Notes under the pieces: model-generated
What the model was told of the DNA's origin: nothing
The model's input: only the letters and a program-made list of their open reading frames with translations
Database searches by the model: none
DNA from: SIG673 sp045658525
Lineage (GTDB): Bacteria > Bacillota > Clostridia > Oscillospirales > CAG-272
Assembly: GCA_045658525.1 (NCBI GenBank)
Contig: JAZOVD010000041.1
Span: forward strand, 1 to 60,746
DNA: 60,746 bases
Direction: 5' to 3'
In this document: positions 24,558 through 33,281 of the stretch, piece after piece
How positions within the stretch are numbered: the stretch's first letter is position 1
How the letters are laid out: every line of letters starts with the position of its first letter
Position numbers and translations under genes: made by a program

Positions 24558-26003
24558 TCAGATTCCGAATCTGTCACTCAGCGCTTCCTTTGTAAGACCG
24601 TACTTTTCAAGAATGTCGGCAGCAAAGGATCTTGGCGGCAGACGGCGTTTTTCGATCCTGTAAGTGCGTTTGTTGCCGTCAAGAGCGTCGATGACGACAC
24701 CCAGAAACGGTATTTTGCTTTCTCCTACCTCGTGCTGGTGGGTTATATACAGACCGAAGCTTCCGCTTTTGTTGAGCTTATCGGCAAGCTCCGAGGTGTA
24801 TTCGAGTGCTTTTTCCTCGCCAGTGGTAGCATAAGTTTCGTTTAAAAGTATAAGCGAGCTTCCGTTTTCGCGTTCAAGTATCTTGTTTACACGCGCGATC
24901 TCGTCAAAAAATCTTCCCGAGCCTTCAAAACGCTCGTCTCTCGGGAAATGAGTGAATACCGAGTCGAATATATAACATTCTCCGCCGTCGCAAACCACAG
25001 GCGCGCCTGCCAAGAACAGCAGTACGGCACAGCCTACGGCACGGAGATAGGTGGTTTTTCCGCCTCCGTTAGCTCCCGTAAGATAGAAAAACGGGTTCTC
25101 TGTGTCGAACGTGACGTCGTTTGGAACTATGTTTTTACATTCCTTTGCCATAAGGGTAAAGTCGTAAACGTTTTTTAAGGCGATCTTTTTTTCTTTTGAC
25201 ACCTTTGGAAGCGAGAGCGGAAGCCCGTAGGACTTGACCTTTTGGCAAAATTCGAGTATTCCGCAGATAAATTCAAGCTCCTCTATATATTCAAAAACCT
25301 CTCCGTTTACGATAGTTCTGTTTTCGCGGTAGAACTCGCACGCAGGCTCGAATACCTCGGGCATAAGCTTTGCAAGAGCATCCGGAATGCTCGCGCGAAG
25401 CTCTATTTCCGTTTTGGGGTGCGACGTAAGCGGTATTCCAAGCTCGTCGGCACAGGCGTGGAGCGAGGTGGATATTCCGTTTTCAAGCGGAAGCGAGACC
25501 GTTATCTCGTCTCCCGTTACCTTTAACGAGATGCTTTTGACGCTTGAAAGCGCGTTCGTTATATCGCCCAGACCTTCGGAAGCCGCAATGAACCGAGGAC
25601 TTGATATTACCTCGGAAAAGGTCTCGGAAAAGCGTTTGAACAGCTTTCCGTAGCTTGGCAATGCGGCGGCTGAGCGGCAAAATTCCGAATAGTGCCTGAA
25701 AAGAGAGGAAAAAATGAACGCTTCCGCCTTTTCACCGCTTGCGCGGTTGAGCGCGCGGTAAAGGTCGCAGGCGGTTTTAAGTTCTTTTAAAAGAGCGGAG
25801 ACCGTCTGAAACGCTCCGTCGTCGGAGAGCATAGCCGAAAACATCTCGCTTCTCAAAGCGACTGTCTCCGCTTCCGGTCTGCAAAGAAGCATACGGCAGA
25901 CCTCGGGAGCGAGCACCAGCTCCAGCTTCAAGTCCTCCGCCAGAGTCTCGTCCATACATAATGGCGTTTTTTCTTTTGCGAAAATAAGCGGTAGATAGGT
26001 CAT
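24558..26003 (-). CDS. MutS-like ATPase domain protein A
   Basis: The 481-residue protein has the same architecture as protein B: helical N-terminal part and MutS-type ATPase domain. Walker A is TGANGGGKTTYLRAVG, signature FEGSGRFFDEIARV, Walker B LILLNETYATTGEE (again Asn-Glu in place of Asp-Glu), and YITHQHEVG. There is no domain I or endonuclease (Smr) domain, so it is not mismatch repair MutS or MutS2. GAAAGG precedes the ATG. A and B are adjacent and probably act together; function unknown. Confidence 0.85.
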   Translation of the reverse strand: MTYLPLIFAKEKTPLCMDETLAEDLKLELVLAPEVCRMLLCRPEAETVALRSEMFSAMLSDDGAFQTVSALLKELKTACDLYRALNRASGEKAEAFIFSSLFRHYSEFCRSAAALPSYGKLFKRFSETFSEVISSPRFIAASEGLGDITNALSSVKSISLKVTGDEITVSLPLENGISTSLHACADELGIPLTSHPKTEIELRASIPDALAKLMPEVFEPACEFYRENRTIVNGEVFEYIEELEFICGILEFCQKVKSYGLPLSLPKVSKEKKIALKNVYDFTLMAKECKNIVPNDVTFDTENPFFYLTGANGGGKTTYLRAVGCAVLLFLAGAPVVCDGGECYIFDSVFTHFPRDERFEGSGRFFDEIARVNKILERENGSSLILLNETYATTGEEKALEYTSELADKLNKSGSFGLYITHQHEVGESKIPFLGVVIDALDGNKRTYRIEKRRLPPRSFAADILEKYGLTKEALSDRFGI

Positions 26004-26027
26004 ATCTTTCCTTTCGATAAGTGGTTT

Positions 26028-27335
26028 TTAGTGCTTTTTTGAGAGGAACGCGAACAGGCTCTTTCCCTTATAGAGAGCGAATGCCTTGTACAGCTTGCCC
26101 GCGAGCATACTGATAAGAAACGCTGAAAGCGCGGTTATGATAAGCGACACGAGCGCGCCAAACGGGTTAATATCTCCGAGAAGCACCTTGCCGGGAACGG
26201 TGAGTATAGCGGTGAACGGTATATAATCAAGGAACGCGGGTGAGGTCTTTGCGCCGGTGTACAGGGGGGTGGTGAATATCGTTACGCAGAAGCTTATCGC
26301 AAGCACGAGGGCAAAGATCATGTTGTTTGAGGAAAGATCCTCCGCTTTTTCGGAGACCGCGCCGCCGACAGCAGCAAGTGAGCAGTAAAGAACGAATCCA
26401 ACGCAGGCAAACAGTATTGCAATGACGATGCCGTAGATCGAGAACATACCGCTCATTTCGCCTATCATATCAAAGAAGCGTATCAGTCCCATATCGGTAT
26501 CGGGAGAAAAGCCCTTTACTATTTGTATTCCGCTTACAAATCCAAGAGCGAGTGAGATCACCCATATAGCGAACTGCATAAGACCCGCAAGCGATATAGC
26601 GAGCATTTTTCCAAACACCATATCCGTTGGCTTTACCGACACAAGGAAAGTATCCATAAGCTTGGAGCTTTTTTCAACTATTACGCCCGTCGCTACGCCC
26701 TGACCGTAGAACGCCAGCATAAAGTACAGTACCATTATATAAATAAGCGGCAGCGCCATTGATATTATCTGTTTGGTAAGCTCAAGCGGGTCCTCCTCCG
26801 GTACCTGACCGTCGGGGATTATGACCTCGGTGGGTCTCATAAGCTCGACGAGCTGTTCGGGGGTAAGCCCTGATTTCAGGAGCAGGATAGTCCTCATATT
26901 AGCGTCTATGAACGCGGCAAGCGTGTCAGCGTCGTCCGAGGTCAGGGAAGAGCCGTTTGGCATAAGTATTTCGGCAAGATAACCCGTTTCGTCCTTGTCA
27001 AGGATCAATATCAGCGACTCGGGGTCGTTTTCAGAGCTTGCTTTTGCGCTTTCAAATGAGTCCTCGGTCTTGAAAACGACGTGAGAAAATTCACTCTGTG
27101 CGCAGATCAGCGAAAGATCGACCGCTTCACCGCCGGAAATATCGCAGAAAAAGACGGTCTTTACGTTATAGCTTTCGATCGGCTCTGAGTCTGATGACAC
27201 AGCCTCGACTATTGGAATTATCGCGGTCGGAGCGGCGAAAAAGATCAAGGCAAGTATCACGGTAAGCGCGATAAACCGTTTGCTTTTCGCGTACTGCCGA
27301 AAGGTGAACGCGAATATGTTTTTGAAATTTTTCAT
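26028..27335 (-). CDS. ABC-2 type transporter permease
   Basis: This 435-residue protein begins with a cytoplasmic stretch (FRQYAKSKRFIAL) and one membrane helix, then a large extracytoplasmic domain of about 170 residues, then five to six helices (MALPLIYIMVLYFMLAFYGQGVATGVIVEKSSKLM...). This is the layout of ABC-2 or NatB-like exporters. No ABC ATPase gene adjoins it; the nearest ATPases are the MutS-like pair, which is a different family. Its ATG overlaps the methyltransferase stop (ATGA), indicating co-translation. Confidence 0.87.
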   Translation of the reverse strand: MKNFKNIFAFTFRQYAKSKRFIALTVILALIFFAAPTAIIPIVEAVSSDSEPIESYNVKTVFFCDISGGEAVDLSLICAQSEFSHVVFKTEDSFESAKASSENDPESLILILDKDETGYLAEILMPNGSSLTSDDADTLAAFIDANMRTILLLKSGLTPEQLVELMRPTEVIIPDGQVPEEDPLELTKQIISMALPLIYIMVLYFMLAFYGQGVATGVIVEKSSKLMDTFLVSVKPTDMVFGKMLAISLAGLMQFAIWVISLALGFVSGIQIVKGFSPDTDMGLIRFFDMIGEMSGMFSIYGIVIAILFACVGFVLYCSLAAVGGAVSEKAEDLSSNNMIFALVLAISFCVTIFTTPLYTGAKTSPAFLDYIPFTAILTVPGKVLLGDINPFGALVSLIITALSAFLISMLAGKLYKAFALYKGKSLFAFLSKKH

Positions 27336-28561
27336 TTTGTTTCGTCCTTTCGGGGTAGCGTTACCGCTGTTTTGGGGGCTTGTGGAAAGCCTATGAGCTT
27401 TTTAAGCGTAGGCTCAACGCCGAGGAGCGCGCACGCCTCATCATATTCCTTAATAAGCGTGTCTGCGGTCTTATAACCCGCGCGGGTGCGTTTTATGGCG
27501 CGTATGAGCAGGTTTTTCGGTGTTTCCTCGGGATCGATAAGCTCGCAGACGGTTACTTTATAACCGTGTATTTCAAGCATTTTCGCGCGGAGCGCGTCTG
27601 TCGCCGCGGCGGCGAGCTTCTGCTTTATCATTGAATGCTCGGTCATAAATCCGAGCGCGGGGCTGTTCATTTCGCGGTTGAACTCGTGCTGACAGCAGGG
27701 AGTCGAAAGAATGACGCGCGCCTTTTGTCTTACCGCACCCGCAAGAACGTAATCGGTCGCGACGTCGCACGCGTGGAGTGAAAGCACCAGATCGGGGGGC
27801 GACGGCGGAGTAAATTTACTGACGTCACCGCACTCGAAGTGCATACCGTTCCAGCCGAGCTTTTCGGCAATGGAAGCGCAGTATTCTATTACGTCGGGTT
27901 TGAGATCTATCCCGTACATCGTTGTTTGGCGTTTGAGCACCTCGGTGAAGTACCAATATGCGGCGAACGTAAGGTAGCTTTTTCCGCAACAGAGGTCGCA
28001 TACAGTGAGCGCGCCTTTTTGGGGAAGCTCAGAGGCTACCGTTTCTATCTGTTCGAGAAATTTATTTATTTGGCGGTATTTTGCCTGCTTTTTATCGTGT
28101 ATTGTGCCGTTTTTGGAGCATATACCGAGCTTTTCAAGAAAACCTCCGTCGTTTTCGGGGGTCAGAATGTAGTTTTTTACCTTGTCCTGCTGAGACGGGA
28201 TCGTTTCTGTGGGCATAGCTCCGACAAGTGTTCCCGAAAAATGCGCCTTACCCTTTGACGATACCATTATTACCGCGCTTTTTCCGTTTGCGATAAGATC
28301 GGTCTGCATAAAATCGCTTCCCGTTTTTTCGCATATAAAAGCCACAGCGTCCTTGTAAGGAAGTACCGTTTGCAGAGCTTTTCCGTCCTTTTTAAACGTT
28401 TCAAGCTTCAAAAACAGCTCCCCGTCCTTTGAAAACGCGGTCGCTACGGTCTTTATCACGCTTTTGTCCTTTGGCTTTGAAAGAACGGCTTTTTTAAGCG
28501 CGCCTGATATAAGTGAATCCGTCAGTTCTTTTTCGAGGCGTGACGCTATACTTGCTTCCAA
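27332..28561 (-). CDS. Methyltransf_32-type SAM-dependent methyltransferase
   Basis: This 409-residue protein has an N-terminal variable half and a Rossmann methyltransferase domain from about residue 145: CDLCCGKSYLTFAAYWYF (SAM-binding motif I), YGIDLKPDVIEYC, LVLSLHACDVATDYVL, and STPCCQHEFNREM. This resembles the family that includes METTL25/GSTCD-like domains; the substrate is not known. Translation appears to start at TTG (AAAGGAG 11 nt upstream), as no ATG lies nearby in frame. It is the first gene of the operon, behind a perfect promoter. Confidence 0.82.
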   Translation of the reverse strand: MEASIASRLEKELTDSLISGALKKAVLSKPKDKSVIKTVATAFSKDGELFLKLETFKKDGKALQTVLPYKDAVAFICEKTGSDFMQTDLIANGKSAVIMVSSKGKAHFSGTLVGAMPTETIPSQQDKVKNYILTPENDGGFLEKLGICSKNGTIHDKKQAKYRQINKFLEQIETVASELPQKGALTVCDLCCGKSYLTFAAYWYFTEVLKRQTTMYGIDLKPDVIEYCASIAEKLGWNGMHFECGDVSKFTPPSPPDLVLSLHACDVATDYVLAGAVRQKARVILSTPCCQHEFNREMNSPALGFMTEHSMIKQKLAAAATDALRAKMLEIHGYKVTVCELIDPEETPKNLLIRAIKRTRAGYKTADTLIKEYDEACALLGVEPTLKKLIGFPQAPKTAVTLPRKDETK

Positions 28562-28602
28562 TTGCTCGGTACTCCTTTCATTATATTTCGCTGTCTCTTG
28601 TT

Positions 28603-28631
28603 ATTATATAACGATTTTCGGTATATGTCAA
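28603..28631 (-). promoter_or_regulatory. Sigma-A promoter of the methyltransferase-MutS-like operon
   Basis: On the minus strand TTGACA (28626-28631), 17 nt, TATAAT (28603-28608). The match is perfect. Confidence 0.85.
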
Positions 28632-28643
28632 GGCATTAAACGT

Positions 28644-28684
28644 AAAAAACGCGGCACAGTAGCGTTTGAAGCCACCGCGCCGCG
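28644..28684 (-). terminator. Intrinsic terminator of the Cys-rich peptide gene
   Basis: On the minus strand CGCGGCGCGGTGGC pairs with GCTACTGTGCCGCG (14 bp with G-U pairs), followed by six T. It separates the peptide gene from the downstream promoter. Confidence 0.85.
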
Positions 28685-28710
28685 CGCACTGAGGACAGAT
28701 ACCGCAGATA

Positions 28711-28827
28711 TTAGTCGCAACCGCATCCGTTTCCACAGCCACAACCGTTGCAGCTGAGGAGAATAAGAGCGATTATTATTATCCAAAGGCACTTGTTATC
28801 CTCGAAGAAATTGCAAAAGCATCCCAT
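28711..28827 (-). CDS. 38-residue cysteine-rich membrane peptide
   Basis: The short frame encodes MGCFCNFFEDN, one hydrophobic segment (WIIIIALILLS), and a C-terminal tail CNGCGCGNGCGCD. Seven or eight cysteines occur in 38 residues. AGGAGG lies upstream and a strong terminator follows, so it is very probably expressed. I recall similar GCFCN...CGCGNGCGC mini-proteins in Clostridia with no known role; the Gly-Cys tail could bind metal. It is transcribed separately from the downstream operon. Confidence 0.75.
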   Translation of the reverse strand: MGCFCNFFEDNKCLWIIIIALILLSCNGCGCGNGCGCD

Positions 28828-29040
28828 TTTCGGACATCCTCCTTCCTTTATCGGAGCGATATATCGGATACCCTTCCGCTTTCGCTCCTCTGATATTATA
28901 GTATGCCGTATGCTCGGATTTGGTGTTGAGTTTTGGAGCTGCGGATTTTTATAAGAGCGGCTTTTGGCGCGAAGCGGTGCTTCTTGTTAAAATATCTAAA
29001 AATATCCACTATATTTTTTGAAAGTTTTATCCGTCGGGGA

Positions 29041-29069
29041 TTGACATACGGGCAGATTTCGTTTATACT
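29041..29069 (+). promoter_or_regulatory. Sigma-A promoter of typA
   Basis: TTGACA (29041-29046), 17 nt, TATACT (29064-29069), about 75 nt before the typA start. Confidence 0.85.
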
Positions 29070-29144
29070 AAAATATAGTAGATTTAAAGGATATTTTGAA
29101 GAGTAAGCTTGCAAAAGGTTGAAAAGGAAGGATCGATATTAAGT

Positions 29145-30974
29145 ATGGTAAGACAGGATTTAAGAAATATCGCTATAATAGCGCACGTTGACCACGGAAA
29201 GACTACGCTGGTCGATGAGATGCTCAAACAGGGTGGCGCGTACAGAGAAAATCAGGAGACCTCCGAACGCGTTATGGACAGCGGTGACATAGAAAAAGAA
29301 AGAGGTATAACCATACTCGCAAAGAACACCTCGATCCATTACAAGGATGTTAAGATAAATATTATAGACACCCCCGGACACGCGGATTTCGGCGGAGAGG
29401 TAGAACGCATACTCAAAATGGTAAGCGGTGTACTGCTTTTGGTCGATGCGGCTGAGGGCCCTATGCCTCAGACGAGATTCGTTCTTGAAAGAGCGCTTGA
29501 ACTCGGTCACAGAGTAATCGTTGTCATCAACAAGATAGACCGTCCCGACGCGCGTCTTTCCGAGGTTCAGGACGAGGTCCTCGAACTTCTTATGGAGCTT
29601 AACGCTACCGACGAGCAGCTCGACAGTCCTATGGTGTTCTGTTCGGGCAGAGCGGGAACGGCGTCCCTTTCTCAGGACGTTCAGGGGACCGACCTTATAC
29701 CGCTTTTCGACAAGATACTTGAATATATCCCCGCTCCCGAGGGAGAGCCTGACGAGCCGCTTCAGCTTCTCGTTTCCTCTATTGACTACAACGAGTTCGT
29801 CGGAAGAATAGGTATAGGTAAGATAGAGCGCGGACGTATGCGTCAGAATCAGGAGGTAGTTATAACTAACTTCCATAATCCCGATCAGCCGCCCGTTAAA
29901 ACGAGAATAGTTTCGATGTATCAGTTCGAGGCGCTTCGCCGCGAGCCTTGTGAATACGCCGAAACGGGTGATATAGTTTGCTTTTCCGGTGCTGAGGACA
30001 TCACGATAGGTGATACGATATGCGGCACCGCTTGTCCCGAGCCGCTTCCTTTCGTTAAGATAAGCGAGCCTGTTATGGAAATGACGTTTTCCGTAAACGA
30101 CGGTCCGTTTGCGGGTCGTGAGGGCAAGCTCGTTACGTCAAGACAGATACGCTCGCGTCTTTACAGAGAGACGCTTAAAGACGTTTCGCTCCGTGTACGT
30201 GACGGCGAGAGCGCGGACAGCTTCCTTGTTGCGGGACGCGGAGAGATGCATCTTTCAATACTTCTTGAAAATATGCGCCGCGAGGGCTACGAGCTTCTCG
30301 TAAGCGCGCCGAGAGTTCTCTATAAGACCGATGAAAACGGTGCCAAGACCGAACCCGCAGAGCGTGTAACGATAGACGTTCCCGAGGATTATATGGGTTC
30401 AGTTATGGAAAAGCTCGGCTCGCGTAAGGGTACGCTTATAGATATGGGAATGCACGGTTCCAGAATGAGAATAGAGTACGTAGTTCCCGCGAGATGTCTT
30501 TTTGGTTACAGAAGTGAGTTCTTGACCGATACAAGAGGAGAGGGAATACTCAACAGTGTTTTTGAGGGATATATTCCTTATCAGGGAGAGATCGCGACCA
30601 GATTTACAGGCTCGCTCGTAGCGTTCAGCGAGGGCGAAGCGACCTCGTATGCGCTTTACAGGGCGCAGGACAGAGGAGATCTGTTTATTGGAGTCGGTGC
30701 TAAGGTCTATGAGGGAATGGTCATCGGAGAGAACCCCAAGCCCGGTAATATAGAGCTTAACGTCTGTGAGCAGAAGCATCTGACCGCTATACGTTCATCG
30801 GGTGCTGATGAAAAGCTTATTCTTACTCCTCCGCGCGACATAAGTCTTGAAAGAGCCATAGAATTTATCGCAAGCGACGAGTTGGTTGAGGTAACTCCTT
30901 TGAATATCCGTCTGCGCAAGCGTATTCTCGATACTCAGCTCAGAAAGAAAGCGGAAGCGAAGCTCAGAAAGTAA
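29145..30974 (+). CDS. typA: Ribosome-associated GTPase TypA/BipA
   Basis: TypA is a translational GTPase that acts on 50S assembly and stress adaptation. The 609-residue protein has G1 AHVDHGKT, G2 ERGITI, G3 DTPGHADF, G4 NKIDRPDA, the EF-G-like domains II, III and V, and the BipA-specific C-terminal domain with LLTPPRDISLERAIEFI-type sequence. ATG 29145 is chosen because family members start with a few residues before LRNIAIIAHVD. An in-frame TTG at 29109 is an alternative; the ribosome binding site (GGAAGG) is 13 nt away from the ATG. Confidence 0.95.
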   Translation: MVRQDLRNIAIIAHVDHGKTTLVDEMLKQGGAYRENQETSERVMDSGDIEKERGITILAKNTSIHYKDVKINIIDTPGHADFGGEVERILKMVSGVLLLVDAAEGPMPQTRFVLERALELGHRVIVVINKIDRPDARLSEVQDEVLELLMELNATDEQLDSPMVFCSGRAGTASLSQDVQGTDLIPLFDKILEYIPAPEGEPDEPLQLLVSSIDYNEFVGRIGIGKIERGRMRQNQEVVITNFHNPDQPPVKTRIVSMYQFEALRREPCEYAETGDIVCFSGAEDITIGDTICGTACPEPLPFVKISEPVMEMTFSVNDGPFAGREGKLVTSRQIRSRLYRETLKDVSLRVRDGESADSFLVAGRGEMHLSILLENMRREGYELLVSAPRVLYKTDENGAKTEPAERVTIDVPEDYMGSVMEKLGSRKGTLIDMGMHGSRMRIEYVVPARCLFGYRSEFLTDTRGEGILNSVFEGYIPYQGEIATRFTGSLVAFSEGEATSYALYRAQDRGDLFIGVGAKVYEGMVIGENPKPGNIELNVCEQKHLTAIRSSGADEKLILTPPRDISLERAIEFIASDELVEVTPLNIRLRKRILDTQLRKKAEAKLRK

Positions 30975-30996
30975 ATCCTTTGGGAAAGCAAAGGTA

Positions 30997-31025
30997 TTGA
31001 CAATATTCGACGTATATATTATACT
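30997..31025 (+). promoter_or_regulatory. Sigma-A promoter of the transketolase genes
   Basis: TTGACA (30997-31002), 17 nt, TATACT (31020-31025). The -10 and spacing are the same as in the typA promoter. Confidence 0.85.
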
Positions 31026-31098
31026 AAGTGTAGATGTATAGACCCACAACGAAAAAATATATAAAAATATAAACCGCAATTTGAAAGGGCAAGACGCA

Positions 31099-31938
31099 AT
31101 GTTAACATCACGCAAAAAAGAACTTCAAAAGATCGCTACCAACGTCCGTCTCGGCATAATAGAGGAGGTATATAACGCGGCTTCCGGTCACCCCGGTGGA
31201 TCGCTCTCCATAGCTGACGTGCTTACATACCTCTATTTCGAGGAGATGAACGTTGACGTAAACGCCCCGAAGGCTGAGAACAGAGACAGATTCGTTCTGT
31301 CGAAGGGTCATACCTCTCCCGCGCTTTACGCTACGCTCGCGGAAAAAGGATTTTTCCCGAAGGAGGATCTCAAAACCTTCCGTAAGCTCGGAAGTTATCT
31401 CCAAGGTCACCCCGATATGAAGGGCGTTCCGGGAGTTGATATGTCCTCGGGATCGCTCGGTCTCGGTATTTCCGCCGCCTGCGGAATGGCGCTTTCGGGT
31501 AAATATAACAAGAAGGATTACCGTGTTTATACCGTTATAGGAGACGGAGAGAGCGAGGAGGGTCAGGTCTGGGAGGCGGCTATGTTCGCCGCTCACTACA
31601 AGCTCGACAATCTTTGCGCTATCCTCGACTTCAACGGCTTGCAGATAGACGGCCCCGTTGCGGACGTTATAGGTCCTGCTCCGTTCGATACGAAGTTTGA
31701 GGCGTTTGGCTGGAACGTTATAAAGGCTGACGCTCACGATTTTGACTCGATAGAGGAGGCGTTTGCTAAGGCAAAGGCTTGCAAGGGCAAGCCCTCGGTC
31801 ATAATAGCCAATTCCGTTAAGGGTAAGGGAGTTTCCTATATGGAAAACAAGTGCGAGTGGCACGGCTCTGCGCCCAAAACAGAGCAGTACGAGATAGCTG
31901 TGGCAGATCTCAAAGCCATACTTGCATCAATAGATTAA
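31099..31938 (+). CDS. Transketolase, N-terminal subunit
   Basis: The 279-residue protein corresponds to the thiamine-diphosphate-binding half of transketolase, which links glycolysis and pentose phosphate sugars. Motifs: SGHPGGSLSIADVLT, LSKGHTSPALYA, SSGSLGLGISAACG and the ThDP motif GDGESEEGQVWEA. Many Clostridia split transketolase in two subunits, as here. ATG 31099 has GAAAGGG upstream. The C-terminal subunit follows 22 bp later. Confidence 0.94.
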   Translation: MLTSRKKELQKIATNVRLGIIEEVYNAASGHPGGSLSIADVLTYLYFEEMNVDVNAPKAENRDRFVLSKGHTSPALYATLAEKGFFPKEDLKTFRKLGSYLQGHPDMKGVPGVDMSSGSLGLGISAACGMALSGKYNKKDYRVYTVIGDGESEEGQVWEAAMFAAHYKLDNLCAILDFNGLQIDGPVADVIGPAPFDTKFEAFGWNVIKADAHDFDSIEEAFAKAKACKGKPSVIIANSVKGKGVSYMENKCEWHGSAPKTEQYEIAVADLKAILASID

Positions 31939-31960
31939 AGAATCAGCGGAGAATATGAAT

Positions 31961-32890
31961 ATGTCAGAGAAGATAGCAACAAGAGACGCATACGGCAAGG
32001 CACTTGCCGAGTTTGGTGAAAAATATGATTTCGTGGTGCTTGACGCAGACCTTGCGGCGGCTACCAAGACCTGTAACTTTAAAAAGGTGTTCCCCGATCG
32101 CTTTTTCGATTGCGGTATAGCGGAGGGAAATATGATGAGCGTTGCGGCAGGTATAGCCGCTACGGGACAGCTCGTTTTTGCCAGTAGCTTCGCGATGTTC
32201 GCGGCAGGCAGAGCATTCGAGCAGGTCAGAAACTCGATAGGTTATCCTCATCTTAACGTCAAGATAGGCGCAACTCACGCGGGAATAACCGTCGGAGAGG
32301 ACGGTGCGACCCACCAGTGCAACGAGGACCTTGCGCTTATGCGTACGATCCCCGGTATGACCGTTATCTGCCCCGCGGACGCGGTTTCCGCGAGAGCGGC
32401 TGTTGAGGCGGCTATACTCCACGAGGGTCCTATGTATATGCGCTTTGGACGCGCGCCGATGCCTGTTATATACGATCCCGATACATATAAGTTTGAAATA
32501 GGCAAGGGCAGGGTTCTTGCGGACGGTAAGGATATTACTCTCGTGGCTACCGGAATAACCGTTTCTATGGCTCTTGAAGCAAGAGAGATGCTCAAAAACG
32601 ACGGTGTAGATGCGGCGGTTATAGATATATCTACCATAAAGCCCATAGATACCGAGCTTCTTTGCGAGTACGCACGTAAGACCGGTAAGATAGTTACCTC
32701 AGAGGAGCACAGTATAATAGGCGGACTTGGCGGAGCGGTCTGCGAGGCACTCGCTGAAAATTGCCCCGTTCCCGTCAAACGCGTCGGAATACGTGATACG
32801 TTTGGTTCGTCCGGTAAAGCTCTCGAGGTCGCCGAGGCTTACGGAATATGCGCGCAGAACATTTACGAGACGGCTAAAAGCTTAATATGA
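31961..32890 (+). CDS. Transketolase, C-terminal subunit
   Basis: The 309-residue protein has the pyrimidine-binding and C-terminal domains of transketolase: DCGIAEGNMMSVAAGIA with the catalytic Glu, HAGITVGEDGATHQ, and a C-terminal domain with GLGGAVCEALAE. The second of two ATGs (31961) has GGAG 9 nt upstream; the first (31955) is only 4 nt from it, so 31961 is preferred. It completes the enzyme together with the preceding gene. Confidence 0.94.
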   Translation: MSEKIATRDAYGKALAEFGEKYDFVVLDADLAAATKTCNFKKVFPDRFFDCGIAEGNMMSVAAGIAATGQLVFASSFAMFAAGRAFEQVRNSIGYPHLNVKIGATHAGITVGEDGATHQCNEDLALMRTIPGMTVICPADAVSARAAVEAAILHEGPMYMRFGRAPMPVIYDPDTYKFEIGKGRVLADGKDITLVATGITVSMALEAREMLKNDGVDAAVIDISTIKPIDTELLCEYARKTGKIVTSEEHSIIGGLGGAVCEALAENCPVPVKRVGIRDTFGSSGKALEVAEAYGICAQNIYETAKSLI

Positions 32891-32912
32891 TCTTAGATTG
32901 GAGTAAATTACT

Positions 32913-33269
32913 ATGAAAACATTAGGAAACCTTATATGGCTTTTACTTGGAGGGCTTATTACGGGTATGATAATGGCGGTCGTTGGACTCGTTCTTTGCC
33001 TGACTATCGTTGGAATACCTTTCGGTAAGCAGTGCTTCAAGATAGGTAACCTCGACCTTTCGCCCTTTGGCAAGACCGTTTATACCGATTTCGGAAGCCA
33101 CCCGATAGCTAACGTTATCTGGATGATCTTTGCGGGTATCTGGCTCGGAATGCTTCACCTGTATATGGCTATTCTGTACTGTGTTACTATAATAGGAATA
33201 CCGTTCGGCAAGCAGCACTTCAAGCTCGCGAAGCTTGCGCTTCACCCGTTCGGCGCGACGATCTATTGA
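32913..33269 (+). CDS. YccF domain inner-membrane protein
   Basis: The 118-residue protein contains two YccF repeats. Each begins with a hydrophobic helix and carries a motif of the form TIVGIPFGKQCFKIGNLDLSPFG (first) and TIIGIPFGKQHFKLAKLALHPFG (second). The function of YccF proteins is unknown. GGAG is 10 nt before the ATG. It follows the transketolase genes by 22 bp and probably belongs to the same transcript. Confidence 0.9.
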   Translation: MKTLGNLIWLLLGGLITGMIMAVVGLVLCLTIVGIPFGKQCFKIGNLDLSPFGKTVYTDFGSHPIANVIWMIFAGIWLGMLHLYMAILYCVTIIGIPFGKQHFKLAKLALHPFGATIY

Positions 33270-33281
33270 TAGGAAAAAGCA

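Noticed and set aside
29109..29144. TTG start for typA giving 12 more residues
   Set aside because: The extra residues do not match the usual start of TypA, although the ribosome binding site of the ATG is somewhat far, so this is not fully excluded.
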